Below, piece by piece: positions 23,149 to 33,623 of a DNA stretch of 64,000 nt; within the stretch, counting starts at the first letter, position 1; each line of letters starts with the position of its first letter. The notes beneath the pieces are model-generated. The model was not told the origin of the DNA. It saw only the letters and a program-made list of their open reading frames with translations, and made no database searches. The stretch is from Gaeumannomyces sp. JS-464 (taxonomy: Eukaryota > Ascomycota > Sordariomycetes > Magnaporthales > Magnaporthaceae), in contig NGZR01000007.1 in assembly GCA_002197995.1 (NCBI GenBank), positions 392,399 through 456,398 on the forward strand, given 5' to 3'. A program made the position numbers and the translations under genes.

Positions 23149-24644
23149 TTATGATTGCAGCTTCACGTAATTGCTCGGGAAGATGCCGTGTCGGTTGCCA
23201 ATCATGCCAGTCCTGCAAAACGAGTCAGCATATCATCGCTCACTGGCTATGATAAAGAACCAAACTTTAACTAAGGAGAAAAGGGGCCACGGATTGGGTA
23301 GACATACCACCAATCGTTATCGCTATCCGTCTTCTTCAATACCGTAATGATGTCGCCTTTCTTAAATCCGAGGTCACCGGGCTGGTCCGCATCAAACGTG
23401 AAGAGCGCGACGGCCTCGTTCTTCTTAAGCATCGCCTGCTTGCTGGCAAAGTTGGGCTTGGGAGCCGCCGGCCTGCCGGGCTTGCCTGCCGCCGCACCTG
23501 CGCTGAAGGTGTTGGACCTCGAGACTCCCGCGGCCGCTGCGCCGTACGCGTTGTTATCCTGCCACGTGCTCGACCGCTTCGGGCCGCCAAACTCGTTAGC
23601 CCCGCCCCTGGAGGCGGCGGCGGCGGCGGCTGCGGCGGTGCCCGATGACGACGGTTGATGGCCACCCTCGCCGTATGCGCTGCCACTGCGGCCCTCCCAG
23701 ACGACGTCGTCGCGGCTCGCGTCGTAGCGCGGGGACTCGTTGTACATGTGGCTATCGCCATAGGTGCCGGTACGGCCCACGCTCGTAAAAGAGCGCGAAT
23801 TGAGAATGTTGAGGAGCGGCGCGGCCTCGTGCGGCGAGGGCTCGGCGCCGCTCAGCAGCTCGCGGGCGCTGATGGGGCGGCCGTAGAGCTTCGCGTTCGC
23901 GTCCTTCCGCTCGATTATGGCGGACCCCTCGAGCGAGACGCCGGCGAAGAGGCCCTTGGTCTTGCTGTAGCTGAAGATGGCGGCGATCGACTTGAGGCTG
24001 GCGGCGCCCGCGGCCTCGGCGTTGCGGCCGACGGGCCCGGCGGCGAGCGAGACGTTGCCGCCCAGGGTCAGGGAGCCGGCCTGGGAGAAGGTCTTGATGG
24101 CGGCGGCGTCGTTGAGGATGAAGACGAAGTCGGTCAGCTCGAAACCGATCTGGCCGCCGACGCCGGCGCCGCCCGTGGCGATGGCGCTCGGGGCGCTCCA
24201 GCTTCCATCGGGGAGGCGCGCGATCACCAGGCCGCTGCCAAACCGGGCGGAGCCGATGAAGCCGGCCTTGATGACGGTGAGGATGGCGAGCCCCTGGAAG
24301 GAGAGATTTCGCGACGTTAGTAGTCCCGTTTGCCGTGCATGCAGAGGCGCGGCGACGGCGCATGGATAGTACTCGCCTTAGCTTCGGCTAGAATGGACGG
24401 TGGAATGACTTTGTCGGGGCTAAGCGCCTGACGAGGGTCGATAAAGGAGCTGAGGATCTTGCCGCATTTCTTGCATTCCGCTGTCGCATGAGCAAGAAAA
24501 AAAAAGCAGGGTGGTCAGTCAGCTGAACCAAATTGTCGGGAGCTGCAACTGTAACGCAGCGCAGCGGCGGGCAGGCTCGAAAGCATGAAAGCGCATCCAC
24601 AACTTACACGCCATCGACGACGGCAGCGGATTGTTGATACCCAT
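23149..24644 (-). CDS. ysc84: YSC84/LSB3 actin-patch protein (SYLF domain plus SH3)
   Basis: Ysc84/Lsb3 proteins bind phosphoinositides and actin through the SYLF domain, and Las17/WASP through SH3, at endocytic actin patches. Minus-strand exons are 24608-24644, 24377-24480, 23308-24293 and 23149-23212, 396 residues with no frame break. The SYLF domain covers about residues 1-230 (MGINNPLPSSM, CKKCGKILSSFIDP, LAILTVIKAGFIGSARFGSG, VGGQIGFELTDFVFILN, KGLFAGVSLEGS). A Gly/Ala/Ser-rich linker follows. The C-terminal SH3 is AVALFTFDADQPGDLGFKKG, then WW, and IGNRHGIFPSNYV after the last intron. The second intron (24294-24376) uses a GC donor (GCGAGT) and an ordinary AG acceptor. The start is fixed by MGINNPLPSS, the conserved family N-terminus. 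Confidence 0.93.
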
Positions 24645-25877
24645 CTTGGGCAAACCTTGGGCGCCTCGCGGCAAGGACGGAACGGCGGGCGTGTAGACGA
24701 AGCAAAGGACTCGACGGCGCAGAAGAGAGCGACAGAGAGCCTGCAGTGGAAGCTCGAGAATGTGCAGAGAGTGTGGAGAAGGTGGGAGTGGGAGCGAGAG
24801 TGTTGGGTGTCCACACTCGGCAACAGGCAGGCAACAGGTAAGGCAAGGTGTCACGCTTTATGTGCTTGATGGTGGGGTTGGCCTTTCTTGGGCGGCACTA
24901 CGAACAGGCACTTTGGTGGAACCAAGACACGAGGAGATCCGATTGTGCCGGGGCAGCCGTTTGGATTTTTGTCTTGATTGCCGCTGCTAGCGTTGGTATG
25001 TACCTAGGATCGATTTTCCGAGCGGGGGCGAGCACCCCGTGTATCTGTCTGTCTGGCCTTTCGTCTCTGTCAACGGTGCCAAAATCACACGATAGGAGTC
25101 TGGTAGGTTGCGTGGTTGCCACCTCTCTGGCTGTCGAGATGATGTGCGGTTTGCCATCTGACAGCCTGCCTTACTCCATCCGTTGCGTCGGCTCGGGCTG
25201 AGCTCACGAAAAGCGACCCACGCTCAGCTCAGCCCCCCTCATCAAGCCCGCGTCATTGCTGTTTCTCCAACAAAACGAAACGAAAGCTTCCCCATTTGGC
25301 AGTATGCTTTCCCCGCCATTCAAAACGGGTCAAACACGCCCAGGATTCCCCTGTTGGCCTTATGTCTGCCGTCCCTTGCGCCACAGATGTGGCTGGTGGT
25401 AACCGCACGTCCCCCTGCAGGGTTTCCGACGTCACATGGGCCGCGTCCGTTCGCGCCGGGCGCTTCAAATCCATTCTCATTCACCCGCTGGCCGTCGTCA
25501 TGTCTCGCCTCCTTTCTCGATTTCATAGTCCGACGGGACCCGCCCATCGCACCCGACCCGAACCCCGACGGCCACACTGGGAAACCGCGCGTCCAACGAT
25601 TGATAACTCAATATAACGAGAGGACAAAGGGTGCACGCTCCGCCGCCACAGCCGACTAAGCCCCAACGTCGTCGAACCAGCCCGGCGCATGGTTTTGTCG
25701 ATCCGGCCTGCCTTGACGTGTTGACCAGGGGGAGAGGCGCTAGAAAGCGGCACGGATCAGCAAACGACAACGACGACGACTGGACAAACGAACCCCCGCC
25801 CATCTAACCAGATCGTTGAATGTCGCGATAAAACATAACTACATCCGACCCGCGGTGAACAAAAGAAAAAAAAAACC
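24645..25877. other. Intergenic: divergent promoter between YSC84 and SFT1
   Basis: About 1.2 kb without a supported gene. A TACCTAGGA motif occurs at 25001. The A-rich sequence just before 25878 fits a fungal translation-start context. Confidence 0.5.
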
Positions 25878-26241
25878 ATGTCGGAATCATACGAGCGCGA
25901 ACGCCAGAACAATGCCCGCCTGGAGGAGCTGTCCGCCAAGGTGTCGGCGCTCCGGGGCGTGACGGTGGACATCTACGACAACGCGCGGGCGCAGGACGTC
26001 ATCGATTCGACCGTGAGTCGCACAAGCGCCTCCTTTCCTCGCCTCCTCTTCTTCTTCCTACCGCTAACACTTTTCGTTCTAGTCCGACACCTTCTCCTCC
26101 ATGGGCGCGCAGCTCAAAAACTCCACCAGCCGCATCGGCCGCATGGCCGCCTCGGGAAACAAGGTCGCCATCCTCAAGCTGTCGGCCATCCTCATCGCCG
26201 TCTTCCTGGTGCTTTACTACGGCATGAAGCTATTCTTTTGA
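25878..26241 (+). CDS. sft1: SFT1/BET1-like Golgi SNARE
   Basis: A Qc-SNARE of retrograde intra-Golgi transport. Exons are 25878-26012 and 26083-26241, 97 residues. The N-terminus ESYERERQNNARLEELSAKV, the SNARE helix continuing through GVTVDIYDNARAQDVIDST, and the zero-layer region across the intron are clear. The C-terminal anchor reads VAILKLSAILIAVFLVLYYG with a short lumenal tail. The 70-bp intron (26013-26082) has GTGAGT and a CGCTAACAC branch. Length and single tail anchor match Sft1/Bet1. Sft1 is favoured over Bet1 by the ASGNKVA segment before the anchor, but this is a family-level judgement. Confidence 0.9.
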
Positions 26242-26524
26242 AGAAATATCTCCAGAAATAAAAAAGACATCCCAACCGAACTCTCAGAGAGGCTGGTCAG
26301 GCGGGATGCTATCGCGAGTGTGGCCGGGTGATTGCCGCAGAACTCGGGACAGCTGGGCTTCTCGGGCTTCTGCCTACCCATAGGCGCCCGCGCTCCAGCA
26401 TTGTTGGGTGACGACAGGGAATGCGCATATTGAAACCAGGGATGCGACGCCTCAAAAGGATGCAGCGCGCAGTTGAAGCCTTCGAGGCTAGCGCGCGCGA
26501 CCTGGTTATCAAACGGAAATCAAT

Positions 26525-26560
<36 letters not shown>

Positions 26561-26997
26561 GTCTCCCGTAGCTTGAAAGCATAGCACGGCGTCCGGGTCT
26601 CTCTATTTTGATTATCATTTGCTTTTTGAGCACATGCAACGTTTTTTTTTCCAGGATAGGACGTAGAACAGATACGACCATCAGCCTTGTATCTTGTACA
26701 ATGGACCCAGGCTTTCTTTGAACACTCAAGGAGTTGAGGCAATTTTATCGACCCCCGTCTTTTCTCGTGCTTCTCTGATCATGCGCGCTCACCGAAGACA
26801 GGCTCTTGCCAGATAAACACCCTCATATAAACTACGTGTATAAGTCGAGATGCAAAGAGCCCGACGCCGAGCATCCAAATACAAGGAATCAAGAGCAGAA
26901 ACCGACCCCCGGCACACGACCGACGATTCTCCGACAAAAAATGCAGCCTTCTATCCATCGCCAACTGACCACCGTCGCCAACATGATCAAGGACAAA
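26242..26997. other. Intergenic between convergent SFT1 and AGE2, with (G)34
   Basis: 3' regions of two convergent genes. No supported ORF; apparent proline-rich peptides come only from the G run. Confidence 0.5.
26525..26558. repeat. Homopolymer (G)34
   Basis: Uninterrupted run of 34 G in the intergenic 3' region downstream of SFT1. G runs of this length are unusual in fungal genomes and can form G-quadruplexes. They are also a known product of sequencing or assembly failure. Confidence 0.85.
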
Positions 26998-28813
26998 TCA
27001 CTGCCACACGTTTGAGAATAAATCATCGCTGTTCCCGCCTGAAGCGCCAGTCGCCCCAAACCCGCCTGCGGGCTTGGCATTTCCGCCCGTGCTGCTGGCC
27101 CAGCCGCCAAACTCCTCATCGGCCGACACTTTGGGCTGGAACCCACCTGAAGCCCCGGGGACGATGCTCTGGTTGGCCAGGCTCGATCCGCCGGCCGTAC
27201 TGCCTCCCCAGCCGCCACCGAATCCGCTGGACGCAGGTTGGCTGGGCGCGGCGGCGGGCTTGGCCGAGGCCCATGCGTTGTCGTTGCCCCACACGTCCGA
27301 GTTGGACCAGGCCGACGACGATCCCATTGTCGCCATCGGGTTCGCGGCCGCAGGCACCGCGGCCGGGGGTGACTTGGCTTGGCTCGAGAGGCTGAACACC
27401 GAACTGGAGGCCGCGGGGGCCGCTGCTGAGGCGGTCATGGGGGCCGGTACGCTGGGCTTGGGCGCCGCCGCCGCGGGTGCGGGCGAGGAGAAGTCGAAAA
27501 GATCGCTGAGGGCTGACGAGGCAGGCACCAGCGCTGCGGCAGGCTTCGAGGCGGGTGGGGAAGTGGCCGACGAAGAGAAGGCGTCGAAGCCGCCAAACGA
27601 GGACTTTTGCTGTTGGCTTGGCTGAGCCGCGGCGGCTGGTTTAGCATCAAAAAAGCTCCCACCGCCGAGGCCTGAGAAAGCCGAGGATTGCTGTGGCGGC
27701 GGCGGAGAACGACTGCTAATGCTGCTGAGGCCGGCGAAGGCATCGTTCACAGGGCTTTTTCGCGCCGCGGTTGTCGAGCCGAAACTAAGGCTGCTAAAGG
27801 CGTCGTTCATGCCGCTCATTCCTCCGCCACCACCGCCCATGGAGCTCTGCTGCTGAAATGTGGGGGACTGCATGCCGCCAAAGGAGCCGGTGTGGCCATG
27901 TGCCGGCTGTTGCGCGGCAGGCTGTGGGCGAGGAGCCGTCGCGTAAAGGGAGAGAATCGACTGCTTCAAGTCTGGTCGTGACTGGCCGCCGGGGGTGGTG
28001 GTGGCCGGGCTGGCGCTGGATGGGCGTGGAGGGGCGACAGGCTCGTTGCCTAGGAAGTCGAGGCCCAAGAGCGAATCTCTGGTGCTTGTCTTGGGAGGTG
28101 CGGCGTCGGCCTTGGCGGGGACCTTGGATAGAGATGGGCTGGCACTACTAGCGCGCTGGGGGATGGGATCGCCGCCGATGAGGTCTTCCTGCGGGGCGGG
28201 GGGCGCCGGGACGCGGCGCGGCGCAGCGGACTGGCCGACCGAGGCCTTGCGGACAGCCTCCTTCTTGTCTATGTTCTGCTTCTCCTTGACGATGCTCAAG
28301 GGGATGTCGTCGTCGGCCTCGGCATCAAGGGTGGCGGGGTCGGGGATGCCGCCCTCCATAACCCAGCGCTTGAGCTCGTACTTTGTGCGGATGAAGTTCT
28401 CGATCTTTGCCTCGGAGGGCGCGTGGCCGGGGGCCAGCTTGGACTCCCAGTACTTGTTCGCGCGGGCGTTGCCCCAGCTCAGGATGCTCTGCAGCTGCTC
28501 GTCTGTCCACGAGTCGAGGTCAACCGACTTGACCCTGCTGATGTGCGTGCCCATTCCGCGGTGGATGCCCGAGCACCGGATGCAGATGAAGACGCCTAGA
28601 TTCCAGCTGGCCCATCGAGGATCTGCGCGGCGGTGTATTGGCTGTCAGTGTCATGCCCCTCTCATCATGGCTTGGAGGAGCGAGGGCGGCCATACGCTTG
28701 TTCCTCTTGCAGTCTGCGCATATCTTGTTGGACTCGAGCTTCAGCAGACTCTTGATGGTCTGCTGGTTCTGGGCCGCCCTTTCGGCGGCCGGGTTGGGGG
28801 CTCGTCTCGACAT
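26998..28813 (-). CDS. age2: AGE2-type ArfGAP
   Basis: A GTPase-activating protein for Arf at the trans-Golgi/endosome. Minus-strand exons are 28696-28813 and 26998-28622, 580 residues, frame intact. The ArfGAP zinc finger is near the N-terminus: CADCK at about residue 33, then CIRCSGIHRGMG across the join NKH-PRWASWNLGVF, giving CX2CX16CX2C plus the conserved Arg. The start at 28813 (MSRRAPNPAAERAAQNQQ) is preferred over an upstream in-frame ATG. The C-terminal 400 residues are low-complexity Ser/Ala/Pro/Gln, with short clathrin- and adaptor-like pieces (LLGLDFLG, SDLFDFSS, DDLFSNVWQ at the very end). The 73-bp intron is 28623-28695. Assignment to AGE2 rather than GCS1/GLO3 rests on the N-terminal position and lack of other domains. 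Confidence 0.9.
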
Positions 28814-29977
28814 GGCGGCCAGCGGGTATCGATGCCAAAAGTGCAAAGGAGAGAAAGGCGACGTCCAGGTCGGTTGAGTCGGTCAAGGAAGAGTGGCGGT
28901 TTTGGGTTGGCGGGTCGCTTTTGTCGGGCAGCCTTTCTAATTTTCGGAATGCCGGCCGAGTCTTGGGCCTTGGGAGCGCAGCCGTGCACAATAGGCGATC
29001 GTGTCAGGAGTTCGCCGCAGCGGCGTACGGTGCGTGTATTATTATATACGGTCCTCCAGCACTCTGGCGGAGATTGGATTCCAGCAATTCCATCCAATAT
29101 TCAAAGGCGTGCTTAACTTTGAGGCAAAAACTGACGTGAAGGAAATGTCCACTTCCCAATTCCCGTTGCCATATTAGAGTCTCTTTCTCTCCCGGGACTC
29201 TTGATGCCTGTCGCGCCCATGCAGGCAGGCTCAGGACTTTGTCTGGGCCACGCGACACTCAATCCCACTCTCAGGCAGGTTGCCTTTTGGATTTTCGATC
29301 CGACGGCCGCCAAGAGACAACTTGGACTCCACGAAAGGCACCGAGAAGGCACGCACGGCCACCTTCAAGATGGATGTCATTGAATGGCGCCTCCCAGCTT
29401 TGGACCCCGCGTCGGGTGCCCACCTCTACAGCCGCCGGCCGAGCTCCTGCGTCCTCCCGGCGTCAATGAGACTGAGCTTGAGATGGAGCTTAGCAGGGCC
29501 CAAAGGTTCTTTGTATTCCGCCAACGACGCACGCCGTCCAACCTCGGGACCTCCAGCCGCCCGCCCCACTGTGCGTGGCATTGACATTGCGGCACTCACT
29601 CGTTGTCAGGAGCGCCAAGGAAACCTGGCTCGCCCATCCAGCGACAGAGCTGCGGCCCTTGCCCACCCAACCGCGCGTGACGCAATCAAGCTGCACTGCT
29701 ATGCACTCTCGGGGTTCACACCAAACACAGCGAGGGTTTGGCGTGAAGCAATAGGCAGCTTTGTTCGCGCCCGTCTCGCGACGCCCAGCAGTCACTGAGA
29801 GCAAGCCGAGACAGTTGAGGGCCGGTTTAAAAAGGGGTCTCCCGCGATCGCTGCTGCTACCCCGCACCCTCCCTCTTGCGCCCGTCCACATACTCGCGCT
29901 CCCTCCCGCCTGCGCCGGCAGCCGCGAAACCCCACGCATCCTGCTTCGGCACTTGAGGCCCAGTTGGCGCCATATCC
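28814..29977. other. Intergenic: divergent promoter between AGE2 and LSB5
   Basis: About 1.2 kb without a supported gene. Several 70-230 codon frames overlap each other on both strands without motifs. Confidence 0.5.
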
Positions 29978-31701
29978 ATGTTCTCACAGGTACGAGAGCG
30001 CTGCCGATCGGGAAGTCGGATCTGGCGTCTGTCCGTGTGGCTTCCTGGCCTGCCTGCATTTCGCTTCCCTTGCATTCACTGGCGCCCAAGAATTCATCAA
30101 CGACTTCAACTTCTACTATTGAATGCAGACAAAAAGGAGGAAGAAATAAAGCATATGGTTCCACACATAGACCCAGCTTCCATGGGCACACATGTTGATC
30201 AAGTGCATCTGTGCCTTATAGAAGAAACCCTACTCGGCCGTCACCGTCACTATCGAACGGTTGACCAGCGAGACGTACGAGGAGGATGATCTGAGCGGCA
30301 TCCCGGACCTGGTCGAGGTCATCAAGCTCCAGGCCTCGGGTCCCACCGAAGCCGCCCGCGCCATCCGCAAGAAGCTGAAGTATGGCAACGTCCACCGCCA
30401 GCTGCGCGCTCTGACCCTCCTTGACGGCCTCATCCAGAACGCCGGGCCTCGTTTCCAGCGCGCCTTTGCCGATGAGCCCCTGCTGGAGCGCCTCCGCTTT
30501 TGCGGAACCTCGGAGCTGTCCGATCCCGAGGTGAAGAAGAAGTGCTCCGTCCTCTTTCGCTCCTGGGCTGCCGAGTACGGAAAGACCCCGGGCCTCGAGG
30601 GCGTCTCAAAGCTCTACAAAGTGAGTAACAGACTAACATCCCCCTCGAGACGGCGCTAACCGGGCTCCCCAGCAACTGCCCCGCCGCAAACAAGCTGTGA
30701 CCCAAGACCGGTCTGCGGTGCTGCGTGAGACGGAGCAGAACCCGTTCCAGCCAGATGAGGATGCCAATGCCGCGAAGTCCTCAGGCGGCCCTGCCGGTCA
30801 CGCGGGACCGTCGTCAGCCGGGGGTTCGCACGTGACTGGGCGTATCGAGTCCTTCAGCCACTTTGGGTCCAAAGACAAGAAGAAGAAGGACAAGGACAAG
30901 GGGAAAAAAGGCCCGCGACCATTCGACCTCGCGGCTGAGCAGGACCAGATGAAGACGACCATCGCCGAGTCATCCATAGCCGCCACCACCTGCAAAATGC
31001 GTTGCAGACCATCAACCGCGAGAGAGAGCGCATCTCAGAAAACGAGGCCGCCGTCCGCCATTTTGAAGACTGCAAACAGCTGAGACGGAAGATCCTCCGA
31101 TATGTAAGTTGAAGACGAACAGCACCCGAGCTTACACCTGCCCTTATTTATGAAGCTAACCGGTTCGTCTCGGGCCTTCTTCCTTAGATCCACCACGTGG
31201 AATCGGAGCAGTGGCTTGGCAAGTCTCCTTCACGCAAATGACGAGCTCATCACGGCTCTGATGACCTTTGAACAGCTCGACCGTTCTATTGACGCGGACA
31301 GCGATTCTGAGGACGAAATGGCCGAGCAAGCCCATGCGTATCGGAGTAAGCTACTTTCCAGAAGTCAACCCCTGAATGTCCCAAACAGCAGTGCCAGAAA
31401 ATGCTAACCGCAGCCGGCTTCGGTCACTGTAGTGCTCAGCGAAAAGGCCAAGGAGCAGCAGCTCGCTCAGCAGAGCTCCCCGACAAGCCCTACTAGCCAG
31501 ATGGCTGGGCTCAGTCTCAACCGCAGCCCGCCGCCCCCGCCGCGGCCATCTGCTCTTTCAAAGCCGGGAGCGAATCTCTCGAGTTCCAGGCCTGCAGTGC
31601 AGCAGTCCGACTCGGAGGAGGAGGAAGACGAAAATGATCCATTCGCCGACCGGAACGAAGTTGTTACCCCGGGGCTGGAGAAGACGCAGCCGCGGTGGTG
31701 A
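29978..31701 (+). CDS. lsb5: LSB5, VHS/GAT-domain actin-endocytosis adaptor
   Basis: Lsb5 is a GGA-like protein that links Las17/Sla1 actin assembly to Arf3 and ubiquitin at endocytic sites. Exons are 29978-29989, 30222-30620, 30673-31103, 31188-31345 and 31433-31701, about 422 residues. A 12-base first exon (MFSQ) splices to KKPYSAVTVTIERLTSE, matching known Lsb5 starts. The VHS domain covers about residues 10-145 (VHRQLRALTLLDGLIQNAGP, LFRSWAAEYG). A Lys-rich linker and a GAT-like helical bundle follow (ISENEAAVRHFEDCKQLRRK; SLLHANDELITALMTFEQLD). The acidic tail carries NDPFADRNEV. One base is missing near 30989, and one extra A is present near 31221; correcting both gives a clean protein. 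The first intron is long (232 bp). Confidence 0.88.
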
Positions 31702-32462
31702 AGGTGGAAATCCGTCGGGGCTGTTACCCATACTCTCTTCATTGATCACGTCACCTTTTTGTATGCCCCTATCTTCTTGAGTCGCAGGCAGGATGACTCC
31801 CATCTCCCTACCCGATAGGCCACTGTTGATTCGTATGATATCTAGGATTGTATTGGTCGACAAGCCGTCGTGCCTATTGTGTTGAGACAATGTTAGCCCG
31901 CGCAGTGTTCTGAGCAAAGAGGACAGTTGACTATCCATGTCTTGATGCACCTCCTGCAGTTTAGAGCGGGCAAATGATGTTGAGAACAGAACAGCTTGCG
32001 AACCTAAGACCGTAGAACACCGCCCAGTCAGCCGGCCCCAGGAAGACGCGCCGACGGAATCAGGCGACTGCTACGGACGCACAGTGGGGTCAAGAAGGCG
32101 GCCCACGTAGTCGGCGCCGCCGAGGTCGAAAAGGAGGGTGTGCCTCGAGCTGTGCATGTACGACTTTACCACCTACTGGCGGTACTTTGTGACGGTGCTA
32201 AGGCAATACTTCATCATGAATGAAAAGAGAAAGGAGGTAAATTTAAGCCATAAAACGTGAAGAGACGGGGAAAAAATATGAGAGCGCAATCCAGATAATC
32301 AGTGTAGTATGAGGTAGAGCAGAACGAAAGAAGAGGGAAACAAGAGGAAACCGTCAGAAAAAGGAAGACTGTTGGCGACCAAAGATGGAGATTTTCTTGG
32401 GCAAAACTAGCCCAAGGGACCACGACTTTCTAGGCCTTAACCAGATCCACACCCATGGAACC
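31702..32462. other. Intergenic, with possible decayed gene fragment
   Basis: Lies between convergent LSB5 (+) and the LysM-like gene (-). On the minus strand near 32080-32160 it reads RHTLLFDLGGADYVGRLL between stops, and a separate 131-codon ORF (31558-31950, -) overlaps the LSB5 3' end. Neither has a full domain. Confidence 0.35.
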
Positions 32463-33233
32463 TCAGTCGGGGCGGCACCTCGAGTACTGTCCACACCATA
32501 CCCCGGTAAAGGGATGTCCAGCCGGGCGTGTGACGGACCCGCGGTTCAGGCACTCGCACAGCGTCGTCAGGGCCTGGGGGTTCGCTTGGTACTTTGTCTG
32601 GCAGGCGTAGTCCATGTACTTGTAGCTGGGGTAGCCGAGCCCTTGCACGGCCTCCCACTTGTTCCAGGTGCGCGGCTCGGAGAGCACGTTGGCGCAGAAG
32701 GTGCTGAACCTGCTGCTGTAGTTCGGGCCGGCGATGGCCCACATTTTCCAGCAGTCGTTGTCCGACTGGAACCTGCACTCGATCTCGGGCGCCTTGGTCG
32801 GCGGCGGCGGCTGGGCGGGCTGGACGGGGGTGGCGGCAGGCGGCTGCGTCTCGGCGGGCGGCGGCGGGGGCTTGGGTCGGGCCGCGGGCGGCCCGCGCTC
32901 GTGCTCGCCGGGGACTTCGCCCGTGGCGGTGCCGGCGCCCGGGGCCAGCGCGGGCGAGGTGGAGATGCAGTAGAAGAAGCCGGCGAGCAGCTTGGTGGCG
33001 CAATCCTGGAGCGAGCCGATCTGCGGGTTCATCTCGATGAAGCGGTCGACGGACAGCCGGTTGCGCTCTGCCACGACTTGGCAGGTGTCGCCGGCGCCGG
33101 CCACCTCCCAGGCATGGCAGACCCAGCCAGGGAAGTGGCCCGGTTGCAGCTTGTCGGCGGGAGGAAGCGGGGTCTCGGCCAGGACTGCACCGAGACTGGC
33201 CAGCGTGGCGATAGCTGCGAGGTTGACTCTCAT
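32463..33233 (-). CDS. Secreted LysM-like, cysteine-rich protein
   Basis: Single exon, 256 residues, frame intact. A signal peptide is clear (MRVNLAAIATLASLGAVLA, cleavage before ETPLPP). Residues about 38-90 form a divergent LysM module: CHAWEVAGAGDTCQVVAERN, FIEMNPQIGS, then DC and YC, with the usual four cysteines. LysM modules bind chitin or peptidoglycan. A Pro/Ala-rich linker of about 55 residues follows, then a C-terminal region with eight cysteines (CRFQSDNDCW, FCANVL, ACQTKY, LCECL, WCGQYSRC) that I cannot assign. No membrane anchor or GPI signal is visible, so the protein is probably extracellular or wall-bound. It could be a LysM effector-like protein or a cell-wall protein; sequence alone does not decide. 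Confidence 0.75.
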   Translation of the reverse strand: MRVNLAAIATLASLGAVLAETPLPPADKLQPGHFPGWVCHAWEVAGAGDTCQVVAERNRLSVDRFIEMNPQIGSLQDCATKLLAGFFYCISTSPALAPGAGTATGEVPGEHERGPPAARPKPPPPPAETQPPAATPVQPAQPPPPTKAPEIECRFQSDNDCWKMWAIAGPNYSSRFSTFCANVLSEPRTWNKWEAVQGLGYPSYKYMDYACQTKYQANPQALTTLCECLNRGSVTRPAGHPFTGVWCGQYSRCRPD

Positions 33234-33398
33234 ATGGAGTATCGTGGGTGATTGTTGGTTGTTATACCGAATGGGTTACGGATGATTCTTGGGAAGCCGG
33301 GTGTTTTGATTTCAATTAAAGACGGCGGAGAAGATGTCCAGGAAGCTAGAAAGCGCGGCTCTAGTGACTTTATACCCAGTTTTGGACTCTAAGGTGCC

Positions 33399-33410
33399 TT
33401 GAGGCCTCAA
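33399..33410. repeat. 12-bp perfect palindrome
   Basis: TTGAGGCCTCAA equals its own reverse complement. First of the clustered inverted repeats in the 33.3-34.1 kb island. Confidence 0.9.
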
Positions 33411-33423
33411 TAAGACCCCAATC

Positions 33424-33442
33424 CTGAATAGGGGCTATTCAG
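33424..33442. repeat. Inverted repeat, 8-bp arms, 3-nt loop
   Basis: CTGAATAG, GGG, CTATTCAG: perfect arms, only 13 bp after the preceding palindrome. Confidence 0.9.
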
Positions 33443-33607
33443 ACCCCAACACGGCAATCCACCACAAAGGGCAACAAGCACCAAGCCACTAGAATAGGAT
33501 GACACTGTAGTAAGAATGCCACCCACCACAAAGCACCTTCACAAAGCAAAAGGGTCTGGGTGACGAGGCAGTGACTTTCGGTACTTGGCCCTCTGATATG
33601 TGGCAAG

Positions 33608-33623
33608 AGTCCCCGCGGGGACT
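33608..33623. repeat. 16-bp perfect palindrome
   Basis: AGTCCCCGCGGGGACT is its own reverse complement, followed at once by a partial copy (CCGCGGGGAAGTCT) of its right half. Confidence 0.9.

Noticed and set aside
32385..33251. 288-codon plus-strand ORF
   Set aside because: Antisense to the LysM-like gene, whose own strand has signal peptide, LysM cysteines and an intact frame; the plus frame is a Gly/Arg/Val-rich shadow.
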